A stretch of DNA of 64,000 bases from Halobellus sp. MBLA0158 (GTDB lineage: Archaea > Halobacteriota > Halobacteria > Halobacteriales > Haloferacaceae), in assembly GCF_041477585.1 (NCBI RefSeq), contig NZ_JBGNYA010000001.1, forward strand, positions 2,356,001-2,420,000, in the 5' to 3' direction. A program made the translations under genes and the position numbers. Of the stretch, positions 51,701-58,832 are shown piece by piece (positions within the stretch are counted from its first letter, which is position 1; every line of letters begins with the position of its first letter). The notes under the pieces were generated by a model that saw only the letters and a program-made list of their open reading frames with translations, had not been told where the DNA came from and did not search any database.

Positions 51701-53778
51701 ATAATTACATCCTGAACCGTCCAGTTAGCGGCAGAATCGACAGCATAGATACCAGTTCTTATCGAAGAATTAATGTGTATGTTATGGAGCTGTAAGGTAC
51801 CACGCGAATTCCGCGCCTCTATTCCGTCGCCCTCCGGAATCGAGATATTTCGGAGATATATGCTCCCGGTAGTATATGAGACCTTGATTGCCTGTGAGTA
51901 GTTACTAATTGTGAATCCATCAATAGTCGGTGACACAGCACTCTCTTCAGGAATCGTGATTCCAAATCGGATCGTTCCAATCGGTGTCCCATTCAGAGTA
52001 GCACCTTGCGGAGCAACTACAGAGATGTTCTTATCTACGGTGACCTCTTCGTAGTAAGTCCCTGGCCGAACTTCGACGATTTCACCCTCTGTCGCGTTGT
52101 CGACACCAGCTTGGATACTCGTGTAATTAGCCCCACCATCCGCGTCGACGACTATGTCGCTCTCGGCGGTAAACGAGACAGTCCGTGTCGAGAAGTGCGG
52201 GATATTGAACGCGACCCAGGAGCTGTTTCCGGGACCGGCGTCCTCCCCAACGTCGAAAGCCCGTTGGTCGCCATCGAGGTACATCGTGAGGTTTTCGACG
52301 TCTTGAGACGCCGATATCGCTCGTTCCTGGATATAAAACGTCACATTCTCAGCAGTCTCAGGGGCGGTGATCGCGATCGAGTAATTCGTTGAGCCTTCGC
52401 GGAGTAGCTCAACCGAGGTCTCGGACGCGACTGAGGATTCAACACTGATCCTTCCCGCGAGGCTGGAACTGACCCGCGGTGATGACAGTCGCACCGTGTC
52501 AGTGAACGGCGCGATTCCCGATCCATACGCCGAACCGCCACCACCAGGAGCCGATCCGCCCTGATCGGTAGTCTGCCAGGCGGGGGTCGGATAGTCCCGC
52601 GGCTGTATCATCCAAACGGTGCCGAAAGCTAACCCCTGCATATTCGTTCGAGCCGCTTCGCCAGTCATTTCGGCAGTCTTGAGCGGTGTCCCTCCGTCCG
52701 AGTTCGTCTGGCCGGTGGTATTCACACTCCAGTACGAGTCTGTGATTATACCGCCATCGTTGATCCCGACTAGTCCTCCTACGATATCGGAGTCAGTCAC
52801 AAAACCGACTGCCATCGTCTCCCGTATCGTCCCAAAGTTGACTCCGACGAGTCCGCCTACCTTGACAGAGCCAGCCACATCACCAAAGGCAGATGCGTTT
52901 CGAATCGTGGCTTCGTTCTCACCGACGAGGCCACCCACGTTCACCGAACCCGTCACATTTCCGCGCGCTGATGCTTTCGCGATTGTCCCCTCAAAATTGT
53001 ACCCGACGAGTCCACCGATATCAGTAGAACCATTGACCGACCCCATCGCTGATGTCGCCCGAATCGTTCCGTTAGAATTGTGCCCGACGAGTCCACCGAT
53101 ACTTGTCGAACCGTTCACCTCAACGTTGGTCGACACACTCCGAATCGTGGTCTCTATGTTCATCCCGGCGACTCCACCGACGTTCTCGTTGCCGGACACC
53201 TGACCGATCGTAGACACCTCTTGTACTGCGCTCTGATAGCTATAGCCGATGAGAGCACCGACGTACTTGTGACCGGTCACGTTCACTTCGGTAAGAGAAA
53301 TATCGCGAACCGTTGCAGCGTTTGTTCGTCCGAATAGGCCGACTCGATTCGTCGATGAACGATTTATATAGAGTTGATCGATTTCGTATCCGTTTCCATC
53401 GAGGGTCCCCCCAAACGCTTGGGAGTCGTTGCCGATCGGATCGAATCCACTTCTGCCGTTCCACACTGAGGTATTTGAGGCATTAACATCCGAGACGAGT
53501 TCGTAGTGCGCATCGAGATCATCTTCCATCGCCTGCAGCTCCGAGGCGTTCGAGATTTCGTACGGATCCTCTTCAGTTCCAGATCCGGGCAGTTCCGACG
53601 CGTTGACGTCGACGAGGTCGGCCTGAACGGAACCACCACTCGCGGAAGCTGTCAGCGCCGACTGCTGGCCCGCGTCCGAGAACTGCCCGATTCCGGCCAC
53701 TGGACTCGTCGTGAGAAACAGACAGAATGCGATCACCAGCGCTGTGCGGCCGCTCTGCCGGAGTGTTGAGCCCCCCAT
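45754..53778 (-). CDS. Giant PGF-CTERM surface protein: GLUG repeats, beta-helix, eight long carboxypeptidase-regulatory-like repeats, CARDB
   Basis: This 2674-residue protein has a signal peptide (TALVIAFCLFLTTSPVAG). Residues about 117-373 hold six or seven GLUG-type repeats (VNVGGLVGENEATIRNAS and variants). A PGF-pre-PGF-like stretch follows at about 425-540 (VTFYIQERAISASQDVENL), then a right-handed beta-helix from about 540 to 927 (GEIVEVRPGTYYEEVTVDK) ending at NWWGDPAVDGADCIG. Residues 943-2443 are eight repeats of about 185 residues, each with a carboxypeptidase-regulatory-like strand pattern and a GVPDxYAI-like signature. Two CARDB domains precede the PGF-CTERM tripartite end (GAPGFGFVPAVVALFGV then RRR), the archaeosortase A signal. 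It is probably lipid-anchored and part of the cell coat. The AT-richer N-terminal third differs in composition from the rest. Confidence 0.92.
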   Translation of the reverse strand: MGGSTLRQSGRTALVIAFCLFLTTSPVAGIGQFSDAGQQSALTASASGGSVQADLVDVNASELPGSGTEEDPYEISNASELQAMEDDLDAHYELVSDVNASNTSVWNGRSGFDPIGNDSQAFGGTLDGNGYEIDQLYINRSSTNRVGLFGRTNAATVRDISLTEVNVTGHKYVGALIGYSYQSAVQEVSTIGQVSGNENVGGVAGMNIETTIRSVSTNVEVNGSTSIGGLVGHNSNGTIRATSAMGSVNGSTDIGGLVGYNFEGTIAKASARGNVTGSVNVGGLVGENEATIRNASAFGDVAGSVKVGGLVGVNFGTIRETMAVGFVTDSDIVGGLVGINDGGIITDSYWSVNTTGQTNSDGGTPLKTAEMTGEAARTNMQGLAFGTVWMIQPRDYPTPAWQTTDQGGSAPGGGGSAYGSGIAPFTDTVRLSSPRVSSSLAGRISVESSVASETSVELLREGSTNYSIAITAPETAENVTFYIQERAISASQDVENLTMYLDGDQRAFDVGEDAGPGNSSWVAFNIPHFSTRTVSFTAESDIVVDADGGANYTSIQAGVDNATEGEIVEVRPGTYYEEVTVDKNISVVAPQGATLNGTPIGTIRFGITIPEESAVSPTIDGFTISNYSQAIKVSYTTGSIYLRNISIPEGDGIEARNSRGTLQLHNIHINSSIRTGIYAVDSAANWTVQDVIIRSYGNNGIRSDDSTGVWAIQDTTFTNSTAIYADSSASDWYLKNVTLREGSEINGDSASGNWSIQSTEFLDGSTLDGRFSDGRWLLSDVRMSGLNGDIAISGYDSNANWLLHNVTSGPINADYSGGNWSVSESTIQNGRDGLSTAQSSSRWKIYRTVVRNNTYGIWGNVSGNWEIYQSQIVNNSEAGVFVTGSGTLRIAQSVVVQGSATDIETYGSPEPWVNATYNWWGDPAVDGADCIGNVTCANPLSVPPTRIGGVISAESGTSLIGDRVVAYTGNVERGTDLFEAQISDDGQFRIETDHPGVNHTLVYGDDDAGVTFNRVPDFYAIGNVTPPVAVNATLPTAHNVSIQVTDQYGNSIENADVVIEHRNDGAVLREGERDATNESGYLSIDGATTFELVGNLTIDAALGGVGGSTNIQVDSDRTVTVELSGADVTGNLSASGGSVASDRVGIFRLTDDSEVEGVETIVDESGQFSVGAASAEQNYTLAFGDEDAGDISNDVPDLYAVRRVSPPVDVGNVTIPEAYSVSVRVVDRNGEPIQGADIAISHKNGDAVVEEGERNVTNETGYLSSAASAPLELVGNVTVWANYNGVNNSTTLQIDDTKGDRSVVIALTRPDVSGTLSAESGASLEDDTIGLFRQTDGGDIEGVDSTVGADGNFTISGGSADETYTLAFGDDDPGAPNGVPDLYAIQRVSPPADVGDITIPNAYNVSVQVVGPNGEPIPDADAAITHTNGDAIIEEGERDATNETGYVTDGEYTTFEFVGNITVYARFRGISNSTNATVTDDRTGNERIVVELPGYEVNGTVTDADGDAVPNSSVVYDGTDGGDEALWTRSVTDESGRYRTQLFPEGYQVRFRQDSENITFPIDGVPDIYGVGGVPIDGSTRNDISLPRGNRLQIQVTNGTAPLADATVEIVHRNPNGGVSGVEAQTNETGWVQLGGTSGVEVNGTIDVELDSRSYYAERSTIVDSNDSIVLEAEKLINVTGQVINASGDSVTDGEVFARSREGAINDESPIVDNGEYELTLAPNSTYELGFRQDGEGTDVDFPQDGVPDVQSLTVIQTEATDKQVAEQQLGVGHPFDITVKNPDGTNASDIPVYVSDNDVEENFALGVAGETNENGSFVFDGADEPGIEVNGSIDVYVDVPDDSGLSDANRRNIVVDEPGNVTIQLAEALRVNGTIRQPDGVTPAGDERIQVVAAEQDRSAGATVHTDETGFFDAQVPAEGAYHLGFVQADEGSPARLPYPRDGVPDFYAISTVTSGAEGDLGNVTLPEPHNLTVNVVGPNDDLVENATVRLWSTANDAYQWGGETVVDDGSFTVEVNGSVDIRAAAPDEADLRTETERIEVTSDDTVNITLNRNVTVFGSVDYRNGNDTAGYTMELFGDGGDHRLTNETGHFELYPEPNQFYALAFKQTDWEDGRANFPKDGRPDLHTFGVTEVQDEDRSVGDLTLPQAHLVNITVETSDGEPVADAAVDLNTYSGPASAHHPGTTNDDGEVILNGSNSPGIEVNGTLRIGVGETDEYAWNATRIDVSEKRNVTLVVRDRVNVTGRLANESGAALTDFDVFVGRSQAGFPTGQTNDTGWFTVGVGANQSHSLTVIQRDSETGEVAPRDGVTDFYELPTVDVDTEDRNLQTQTVPDSHGILHVSVENESGDPVGDALVTIFANQSGTPGVESARLGSLTDEQGYFTAGDHRGIEAAGNYTIRVERPPNADQYVDETYIREVNVTEEGGDETVVVTLNETDATEPKSDISITDVSLRETEVTAGDPISVDVELNNQGGAVGTTTVELTSVDGTISVSENVEVESGSTATTTLRTTVETAGAYDLTLSAAGDSVWDGSVTVVPKPANVTLVDADVSPKNVTVGESVYVNVTVQNTGDEPGNIPLRVLANGQQKFGDEVNVSGDSTKTVQLPIGIPFSSAGEYEITVVNQSDRDNSVQAGTVTVIEETTESGTGAPGFGFVPAVVALFGVIFLFRRR

Positions 53779-53874
53779 CTGTCTTCACCGCCGGAGGCGT
53801 TCTGTGATTCGATGCGAAAGGATGGAAACCGCGCCACTATCTGCCGATCGAACTGACTCCGGATGCCCCCTGGA

Positions 53875-53886
53875 TGTCATATGACA
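53875..53886. promoter_or_regulatory. 12-bp perfect palindrome at the giant gene's likely transcription start
   Basis: TGTCATATGACA is its own reverse complement. A TATA-like box of the giant gene (minus strand CTTTTAATT, 53902-53910) places transcription start within or beside this palindrome, so it is an operator candidate. The leader would then be about 100 bases. Confidence 0.5.
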
Positions 53887-53901
53887 CCGAGTATGGTCAA
53901 T

Positions 53902-53910
53902 AATTAAAAG
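53902..53910 (-). promoter_or_regulatory. TATA-like box for the second giant surface gene
   Basis: On the minus strand this is CTTTTAATT, about 25 bases upstream of the palindrome at 53875-53886. Confidence 0.45.
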
Positions 53911-54009
53911 TTTATCGGCTGACAGTTTTATTGTATTTGATAATCGGGCACAAACGCTTATTAGCCAAGTGGCAGACGCTCCGATAGAGGCTCACGCCCC
54001 CGAGCCTCG

Positions 54010-55125
54010 TCAGTCACGCAGACCGGTGAAAAGCAGGACAGCAATCCCGAGGAGCGTCGTAACGGCAGTAAAGCCCGGCGTAGCTACGGGCGTCCCCGAC
54101 AGACGGGACGATCCGTCAGTAGTCGATGCTATGGACTGGGTGTCGACCGTTGGGTTCGGATCAGCGGCACCTCCAGAGGCATCCACGGGATCGGAGGTCC
54201 GTTGAGTGGGCTTCGGAGTCGTCAGTGCCGGAGAGCGCTGCGTCCGCGATGGAGTCACGGGAGACTGGGTCGCAGCCGGCGAAACAGCTGGAGATTCCAC
54301 GCTCGGGGTCACTCCCCCGCCCGATGGTGTCGCTGGCGACTGGCCGGCCAATCCTCCGGACTGCCCGGGGGTCCTCGCCGTGGTTGGTTCGTCGCTGGTG
54401 GTGGTGGGCGTCGGCGTCGACTCGCTCTCCGATTCAGCGATCGTCAGCGTCTGCACGGAGCTGGCACCGGCGATCTGACTGTCGTTGTGGGCGCTGGCGT
54501 AGAGCCGATACTCTCCCGGCTGGAGGTCGCCGACGAGTACCGTATATTCCCGTGTATCGACGAGGTGGGCCATCGTGTATCGGTGCATCGAATCGTTCAT
54601 CACGACGAGTTCGATGTAAGTCGGGAGCGGAGCGTCGCCAGTTAGCTGAACATCCACCGAGACGGATTCCTCGGGCGACGCGTCGGCGGGCGCGTCGACC
54701 GAAAAGTCATAGCCTGAGACGACGACCGGCTGGACCTTCTCGAAGCTTCTATCAATAGAGAGTGCCAGGAGATACGTACCTGAATCCAGAGAGTCCGTCC
54801 CGTCGAGTGTGTACGTCCCGTTTTCGTTGCCTTCGACCGTCGTAATCCGCTCGCCGTCGTAGCTGTATAAGAGGATACGGAAATCGCCGTTCCCGGGGCG
54901 TGCCACGCTCGCGCGGATCACAGAACCCGTCTTGACGCGACCGAGGGACGAGACGTTGAAATCGCGGCCGATGATGGTGAGCGTTCGCTGTGGCGTATCG
55001 ATACTAGTCGTGGCTTCGATTGTATAGTCTGCTGTTGTGTTTTCGTCCGCAACCACACCTCCGGACAGTGCGACGAGTGAGACCACGAAAAATACGAATA
55101 ACACGAACAGATGTCCGCGGGTCAC
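54010..55125 (-). CDS. PGF-CTERM surface glycoprotein with Ser/Thr/Pro stalk (paralogue B)
   Basis: This 371-residue protein has a signal peptide (LFVLFVFFVVSLVALSGGVV), two beta-rich domains to about residue 230 and a Thr/Ser/Pro/Gly-rich stalk of about 110 residues. It ends with TPGFTAVTTLLGIAVLLF and GLRD, a good PGF-CTERM signal for archaeosortase A. The domain shares several phrases with the protein at 44516-45652. It lies 231 bases upstream of the giant gene on the same strand. Likely heavily glycosylated and lipid-anchored at the cell surface. Confidence 0.88.
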   Translation of the reverse strand: MTRGHLFVLFVFFVVSLVALSGGVVADENTTADYTIEATTSIDTPQRTLTIIGRDFNVSSLGRVKTGSVIRASVARPGNGDFRILLYSYDGERITTVEGNENGTYTLDGTDSLDSGTYLLALSIDRSFEKVQPVVVSGYDFSVDAPADASPEESVSVDVQLTGDAPLPTYIELVVMNDSMHRYTMAHLVDTREYTVLVGDLQPGEYRLYASAHNDSQIAGASSVQTLTIAESESESTPTPTTTSDEPTTARTPGQSGGLAGQSPATPSGGGVTPSVESPAVSPAATQSPVTPSRTQRSPALTTPKPTQRTSDPVDASGGAADPNPTVDTQSIASTTDGSSRLSGTPVATPGFTAVTTLLGIAVLLFTGLRD

Positions 55126-55320
55126 ACTGAATAATTGACACGACTTTTGATAGCTCTTTGGTCGACGGACTAGCCCGAGCCACCGGGGGTGTCATTTCGA
55201 CGGTCGTACGTATCGGACATAATCGATAGCCTAGCTTCCCGATTACAACAGCAACAATGGCGACGCGTTGCGGTCCTATCAAACTCAGACATCGACTGGA
55301 GATCCGCGCGGTGCATCGGG

Positions 55321-55328
55321 CTTTTCAT
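55321..55328 (+). promoter_or_regulatory. TATA-like box for the histidine kinase gene
   Basis: CTTTTCAT lies 38-45 bases before the ATG at 55366, placing transcription start near 55350 within the inverted repeat described next. Confidence 0.4.
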
Positions 55329-55332
55329 ACAC

Positions 55333-55355
55333 CCGGTTGAATCGGTACCAACCGG
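55333..55355. promoter_or_regulatory. Inverted repeat before the histidine kinase gene
   Basis: CCGGTTG and CAACCGG are perfect 7-bp arms separated by 9 bases. It lies between the TATA-like box and the ATG, so it could be an operator or a leader hairpin. Confidence 0.5.
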
Positions 55356-55365
55356 ATGAGAGACA

Positions 55366-58212
55366 ATGCGAACCACAACTGAGCCGGTCCGCGTGCTCCA
55401 CGTCGACGACGAGCCGGACTTTGCGGACCTGGCTGCGACGTTTCTGGAGCGCGAAGACGAGCGGTTCGAGATCGAGACCGCGACGAGCGCGGCGGAGGGG
55501 GTCGACCGCCTCGCGGGAGGGGACTTCGACTGCGTCGTCTCCGACTACGATATGCCCGGCCGGAACGGCATCGAATTCTTGGAGGAGGTCCGTGCGGAAC
55601 ACCCCGATCTGCCGTTCATCCTGTTTACCGGCAAGGGGAGCGAGGAGGTCGCCAGCGACGCCATCTCGGCGGGCGTCACCGACTATCTCCAGAAGGAAAG
55701 CGGGACAGATCAGTACCAACTGCTGGCGAAGCGAATCCGCGACGCGATCGAACACCGCTACGCCAAGACGAACTACCGGGAGATCTTCGAGAAGACGCCC
55801 GACGGGATCGTCGTCCACGACCCCGAAGACGGGTCGTTCACCGATATGAACGCACAGTTCGCCGAGATGTTCGGATACGATCGGGCGGAGCTGATGGACG
55901 CCGGATTCGAAGCGATCCACCTCGACGAAGAACCCTACACGCTGGAGCGGGCGCGCCGGCTGGTCGAGGAAGCGGCCGACGAGGAACCGCAGACCTTCGA
56001 GTGGTGCAACGTCACGAAGGAGGGCGAGTGCTTCTGGGTCGAAGTCCACCTCACGCTGACGCAACTCCACGGGCAAAACCGAGTGCTGGCGGTCGTCCGT
56101 GACATCTCCGATCGCAAGGAGCGCGAGCGACGGTTCGAGGCGGTGTTCAACAACACCTACACCTTCATCGGGCTGCTGGAGCCCGACGGCACGGTGGTCG
56201 AGGCGAACGAGACGGCCCTCTCCTTCGTCGGGGCGGACCGGGCCGACGTCCTCGGCAAGCCGCTCTGGGAGACCGCCTGGGTCGACGCGAGCGAAGAAGC
56301 GAAAGCGACGGTCCGCGAGGGGGTGACCACAGCCCGCACGGGTGAGTTCTTCCGCGACGAGATCCGGGTGCGAGGCTCGGAGGAGGACGCGCTGATCGAC
56401 TTCTCGATCCGACCCGTCTTCGACGACCGCGGGGAGGTGACGCTTCTCGTCCCCGAGGGGCGCGAGATCACGGATCGCAAGGAGCAGGCACGTAAGCGAC
56501 GACAGATCATCGACCGGGTGACAGACGCCATCGTCGAGGTCGACGCCGACTGGAGGTTCAGGCTGGTCAACGACCAGGCCGAGGAACTGTACGGGATGGA
56601 AGCAGACGACCTCCTCGGAGAGGACTTCTGGACGGTGTTCTCCGAGGCGATCGATACGCGGTTCGAAGACGTGTTCCGGACGGTGATGGAGACCCGCGAG
56701 TCCGACTCGCTCGTCGAGTACTTCCCGGGGCTCGACGGGTGGTTCGACGTCCAGGTCTATCCCGAGGGAGACGGCGGTCTGGCGTTCTACTTCCAGGAAA
56801 TCACCGAGCGTCGGGAGCAATCTCGCGAGCTCGAACAGACGCGGGCGCTCCTCGATCACACCGAGCAGATCGCGGACGTCGGCGGCTGGGAGATCGATCC
56901 CGAGGCGGAAGACGTCTTCTGGACCGATCACCTCTTCGAGATCTTAGGCGTCGCGTACGAAGACGAACCGCCGCTGGAGGAGGCGTTAGACGTGTACCTG
57001 GAAGCGGACCGCTCCCGTGTCGAAGACGCCATCGAGACGGCACAAAGGCGGGGCGAGCCGTTCGACGTCGACGCCCGGTTCCGACGCCCGGACGGCGAGG
57101 TCAGGTGGCTGCAGATCAAGGGCGAGCCGGTCGTCGAGGGCGGGTCGGTCGTCGCCCTCCGCGGCGCCGTCCAAGACGTCACCGCGCGCAAAGAGCGCGA
57201 ACGGAAGCTCGAACGGACCGAGGCCCGATTCCGAGCGCTGGCGGAGAACTTCCCGAACGGCGGCGTGCATTACTTCGACGAGGACCTGCGGTACCGGCAC
57301 GTCGCCGGGGCCGGCTTCGATGCGGTCGACATCGTCCCGGCGGATCTGGAGGGCAACACGATCTACGAGGTCGAGGCCTATCCGCCGGCCGTCATCGAGA
57401 CGCTCGAATCGGTGATGGAGGCGACGCTCGACGGGGAACACGAGGTGACCGAACTGCGCTTCGAAGACCAGACCTTCGAGCTCCGCACGGTACCGATTCG
57501 CGATACCGAACCGGGAGTCCGAGGTGGGTTCTTCATCACCCAGAACATCACCGATCGACGGCGCCGAGAGGCCGCGCTCGAAAACCAGAACGAGCGATTG
57601 GAGCGGCTCGCCAAAATCATCTCTCACGACCTTCGCAATCCGCTGAACGTCGCACAGGGCCACCTGGAGCTGGCGATGGAAGAGTCCCACAACGGCCGCC
57701 TCGACAAGGCCGCGGAGGCCCTCGATCGGAGCCAGACGCTGATCGACGACCTGCTGGCGTTCGTCCGAAGCGACGAGCAAGTGGGCGAAATCGAGCCCGT
57801 CGATCTGAGCGAATTCGCCCGGACGTGCTTCCGTAGTATACAGACCGGAGACGCGACCCTCACGGCCCGGACCGACCAAACGGTCCGCGCCGATCGGACC
57901 CTCCTGCAACAACTCCTCGAAAACCTCTACCGGAACGCGATCGAGCACAACGACGAGGACATCGCGGTGACGGTCGGATCGCTGTCTGATGGGTTCTACG
58001 TCGCGGATACCGGGACCGGAATCCCCGAGGACATCTGCGAGAGGGTGTTCGAGATCGGGTACTCGACCGCCGATCGGGGAACTGGGTTCGGGCTGAATAT
58101 CGTCCATCAGATCGCCGACGCACACGGCTGGGAGATCGAGCTCACCGAGAGCGCGGCTGGCGGGGCTCGGATCGAAATCACGGGCGTCGAGGGAGCCTCT
58201 ACGACAGAGTGA
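55366..58212 (+). CDS. Hybrid sensor: receiver + PAS/PAC repeats + histidine kinase
   Basis: This 948-residue soluble protein starts with a receiver domain (about 8-120: acidic pocket D14/D15, phosphoacceptor D60 in VVSDYDMPG, T87, K110). About five PAS/PAC domains follow, each closing with an RDISDRKERERR, REITDRKEQARK, EITERREQSRE, VTARKERERK or NITDRRRREA type motif. The dimerisation/phosphotransfer helix has H754 in IISHDLRNPLNV. The HATPase domain has NLYRNAIEHN (N-box), VADTGTGIPED and GTGFGLNIVHQIADAHGW. It carries no membrane segment, so it senses a cytoplasmic or small-molecule signal. The gene is divergent from paralogue B; no separate response regulator is adjacent. Confidence 0.95.
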   Translation: MRTTTEPVRVLHVDDEPDFADLAATFLEREDERFEIETATSAAEGVDRLAGGDFDCVVSDYDMPGRNGIEFLEEVRAEHPDLPFILFTGKGSEEVASDAISAGVTDYLQKESGTDQYQLLAKRIRDAIEHRYAKTNYREIFEKTPDGIVVHDPEDGSFTDMNAQFAEMFGYDRAELMDAGFEAIHLDEEPYTLERARRLVEEAADEEPQTFEWCNVTKEGECFWVEVHLTLTQLHGQNRVLAVVRDISDRKERERRFEAVFNNTYTFIGLLEPDGTVVEANETALSFVGADRADVLGKPLWETAWVDASEEAKATVREGVTTARTGEFFRDEIRVRGSEEDALIDFSIRPVFDDRGEVTLLVPEGREITDRKEQARKRRQIIDRVTDAIVEVDADWRFRLVNDQAEELYGMEADDLLGEDFWTVFSEAIDTRFEDVFRTVMETRESDSLVEYFPGLDGWFDVQVYPEGDGGLAFYFQEITERREQSRELEQTRALLDHTEQIADVGGWEIDPEAEDVFWTDHLFEILGVAYEDEPPLEEALDVYLEADRSRVEDAIETAQRRGEPFDVDARFRRPDGEVRWLQIKGEPVVEGGSVVALRGAVQDVTARKERERKLERTEARFRALAENFPNGGVHYFDEDLRYRHVAGAGFDAVDIVPADLEGNTIYEVEAYPPAVIETLESVMEATLDGEHEVTELRFEDQTFELRTVPIRDTEPGVRGGFFITQNITDRRRREAALENQNERLERLAKIISHDLRNPLNVAQGHLELAMEESHNGRLDKAAEALDRSQTLIDDLLAFVRSDEQVGEIEPVDLSEFARTCFRSIQTGDATLTARTDQTVRADRTLLQQLLENLYRNAIEHNDEDIAVTVGSLSDGFYVADTGTGIPEDICERVFEIGYSTADRGTGFGLNIVHQIADAHGWEIELTESAAGGARIEITGVEGASTTE

Positions 58213-58832
58213 CGGAGGGTCCGGCAGTCGGCTCCGGAAGATATCCAAGCCTGCCGTATCGATTGGGTATGAAGATTTGTTACGCCGAGCGGCTATCACT
58301 CCGACTCGGGAGTGTTCACAAGAACGAATATCAAATCTACTCCCTGACTGAGATAGTGTTCAAACGAACAATATCGATCAGTATTCGATGGCCACACGAG
58401 AATACGCAAGAAACAAACCCAAATTGATTTATTTCATATAATAACATAAATTTTTTATTCTATTTTATATTACTATTCAGTCATCACGCAGTCTAAAATC
58501 GAAAATTATCAGCCGATTATTTCCTTAATTAGGCAGCAACAGCGAAATTTCATCATCAACGGCACACAAGCTAAGGATCTAACTAACGTGAAATATTAAA
58601 TAAAATTAAATTTTAGTTAGAACTATGATATTATTATCTAAAATATAGTGTTTCGACTTCGTCTCCACGCATAAGCGACTTTCAGTGTCCAAATTTCAAG
58701 ATCACTTGCGATCTCCACTATTGAGGTCTGTCTTGAGTAGATTCATCGAAGAATTATACTGCACCAGTGTTCGGCTGGAAAAGGCTCCGACTAAAAGAAC
58801 TGCACTGTTATCAACTACACGTGTGTCACGAC
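58213..58832. other. AT-rich convergent intergenic island
   Basis: This 620-base gap between two convergent genes has no supported gene. The part 58430-58680 is extremely AT-rich. Inverted arms CTAACTAA (58579-58586) and TTAGTTAG (58613-58620) enclose a 26-base AT loop and could form a terminator or be a remnant. I see no transposase or direct-repeat pair. Confidence 0.6.

Noticed and set aside
53240-53464. Extra frames within the second giant gene's N-terminus
   Set aside because: They overlap a continuous 2674-codon frame with signal peptide and recognised repeats.
55285-56931. Minus-strand frame opposite the histidine kinase
   Set aside because: The plus-strand product has receiver, PAS and kinase motifs; the antisense frame has none.
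58269-58427. Short plus-strand frame after the kinase gene
   Set aside because: It has no promoter or recognisable domain and runs into the AT-rich island.
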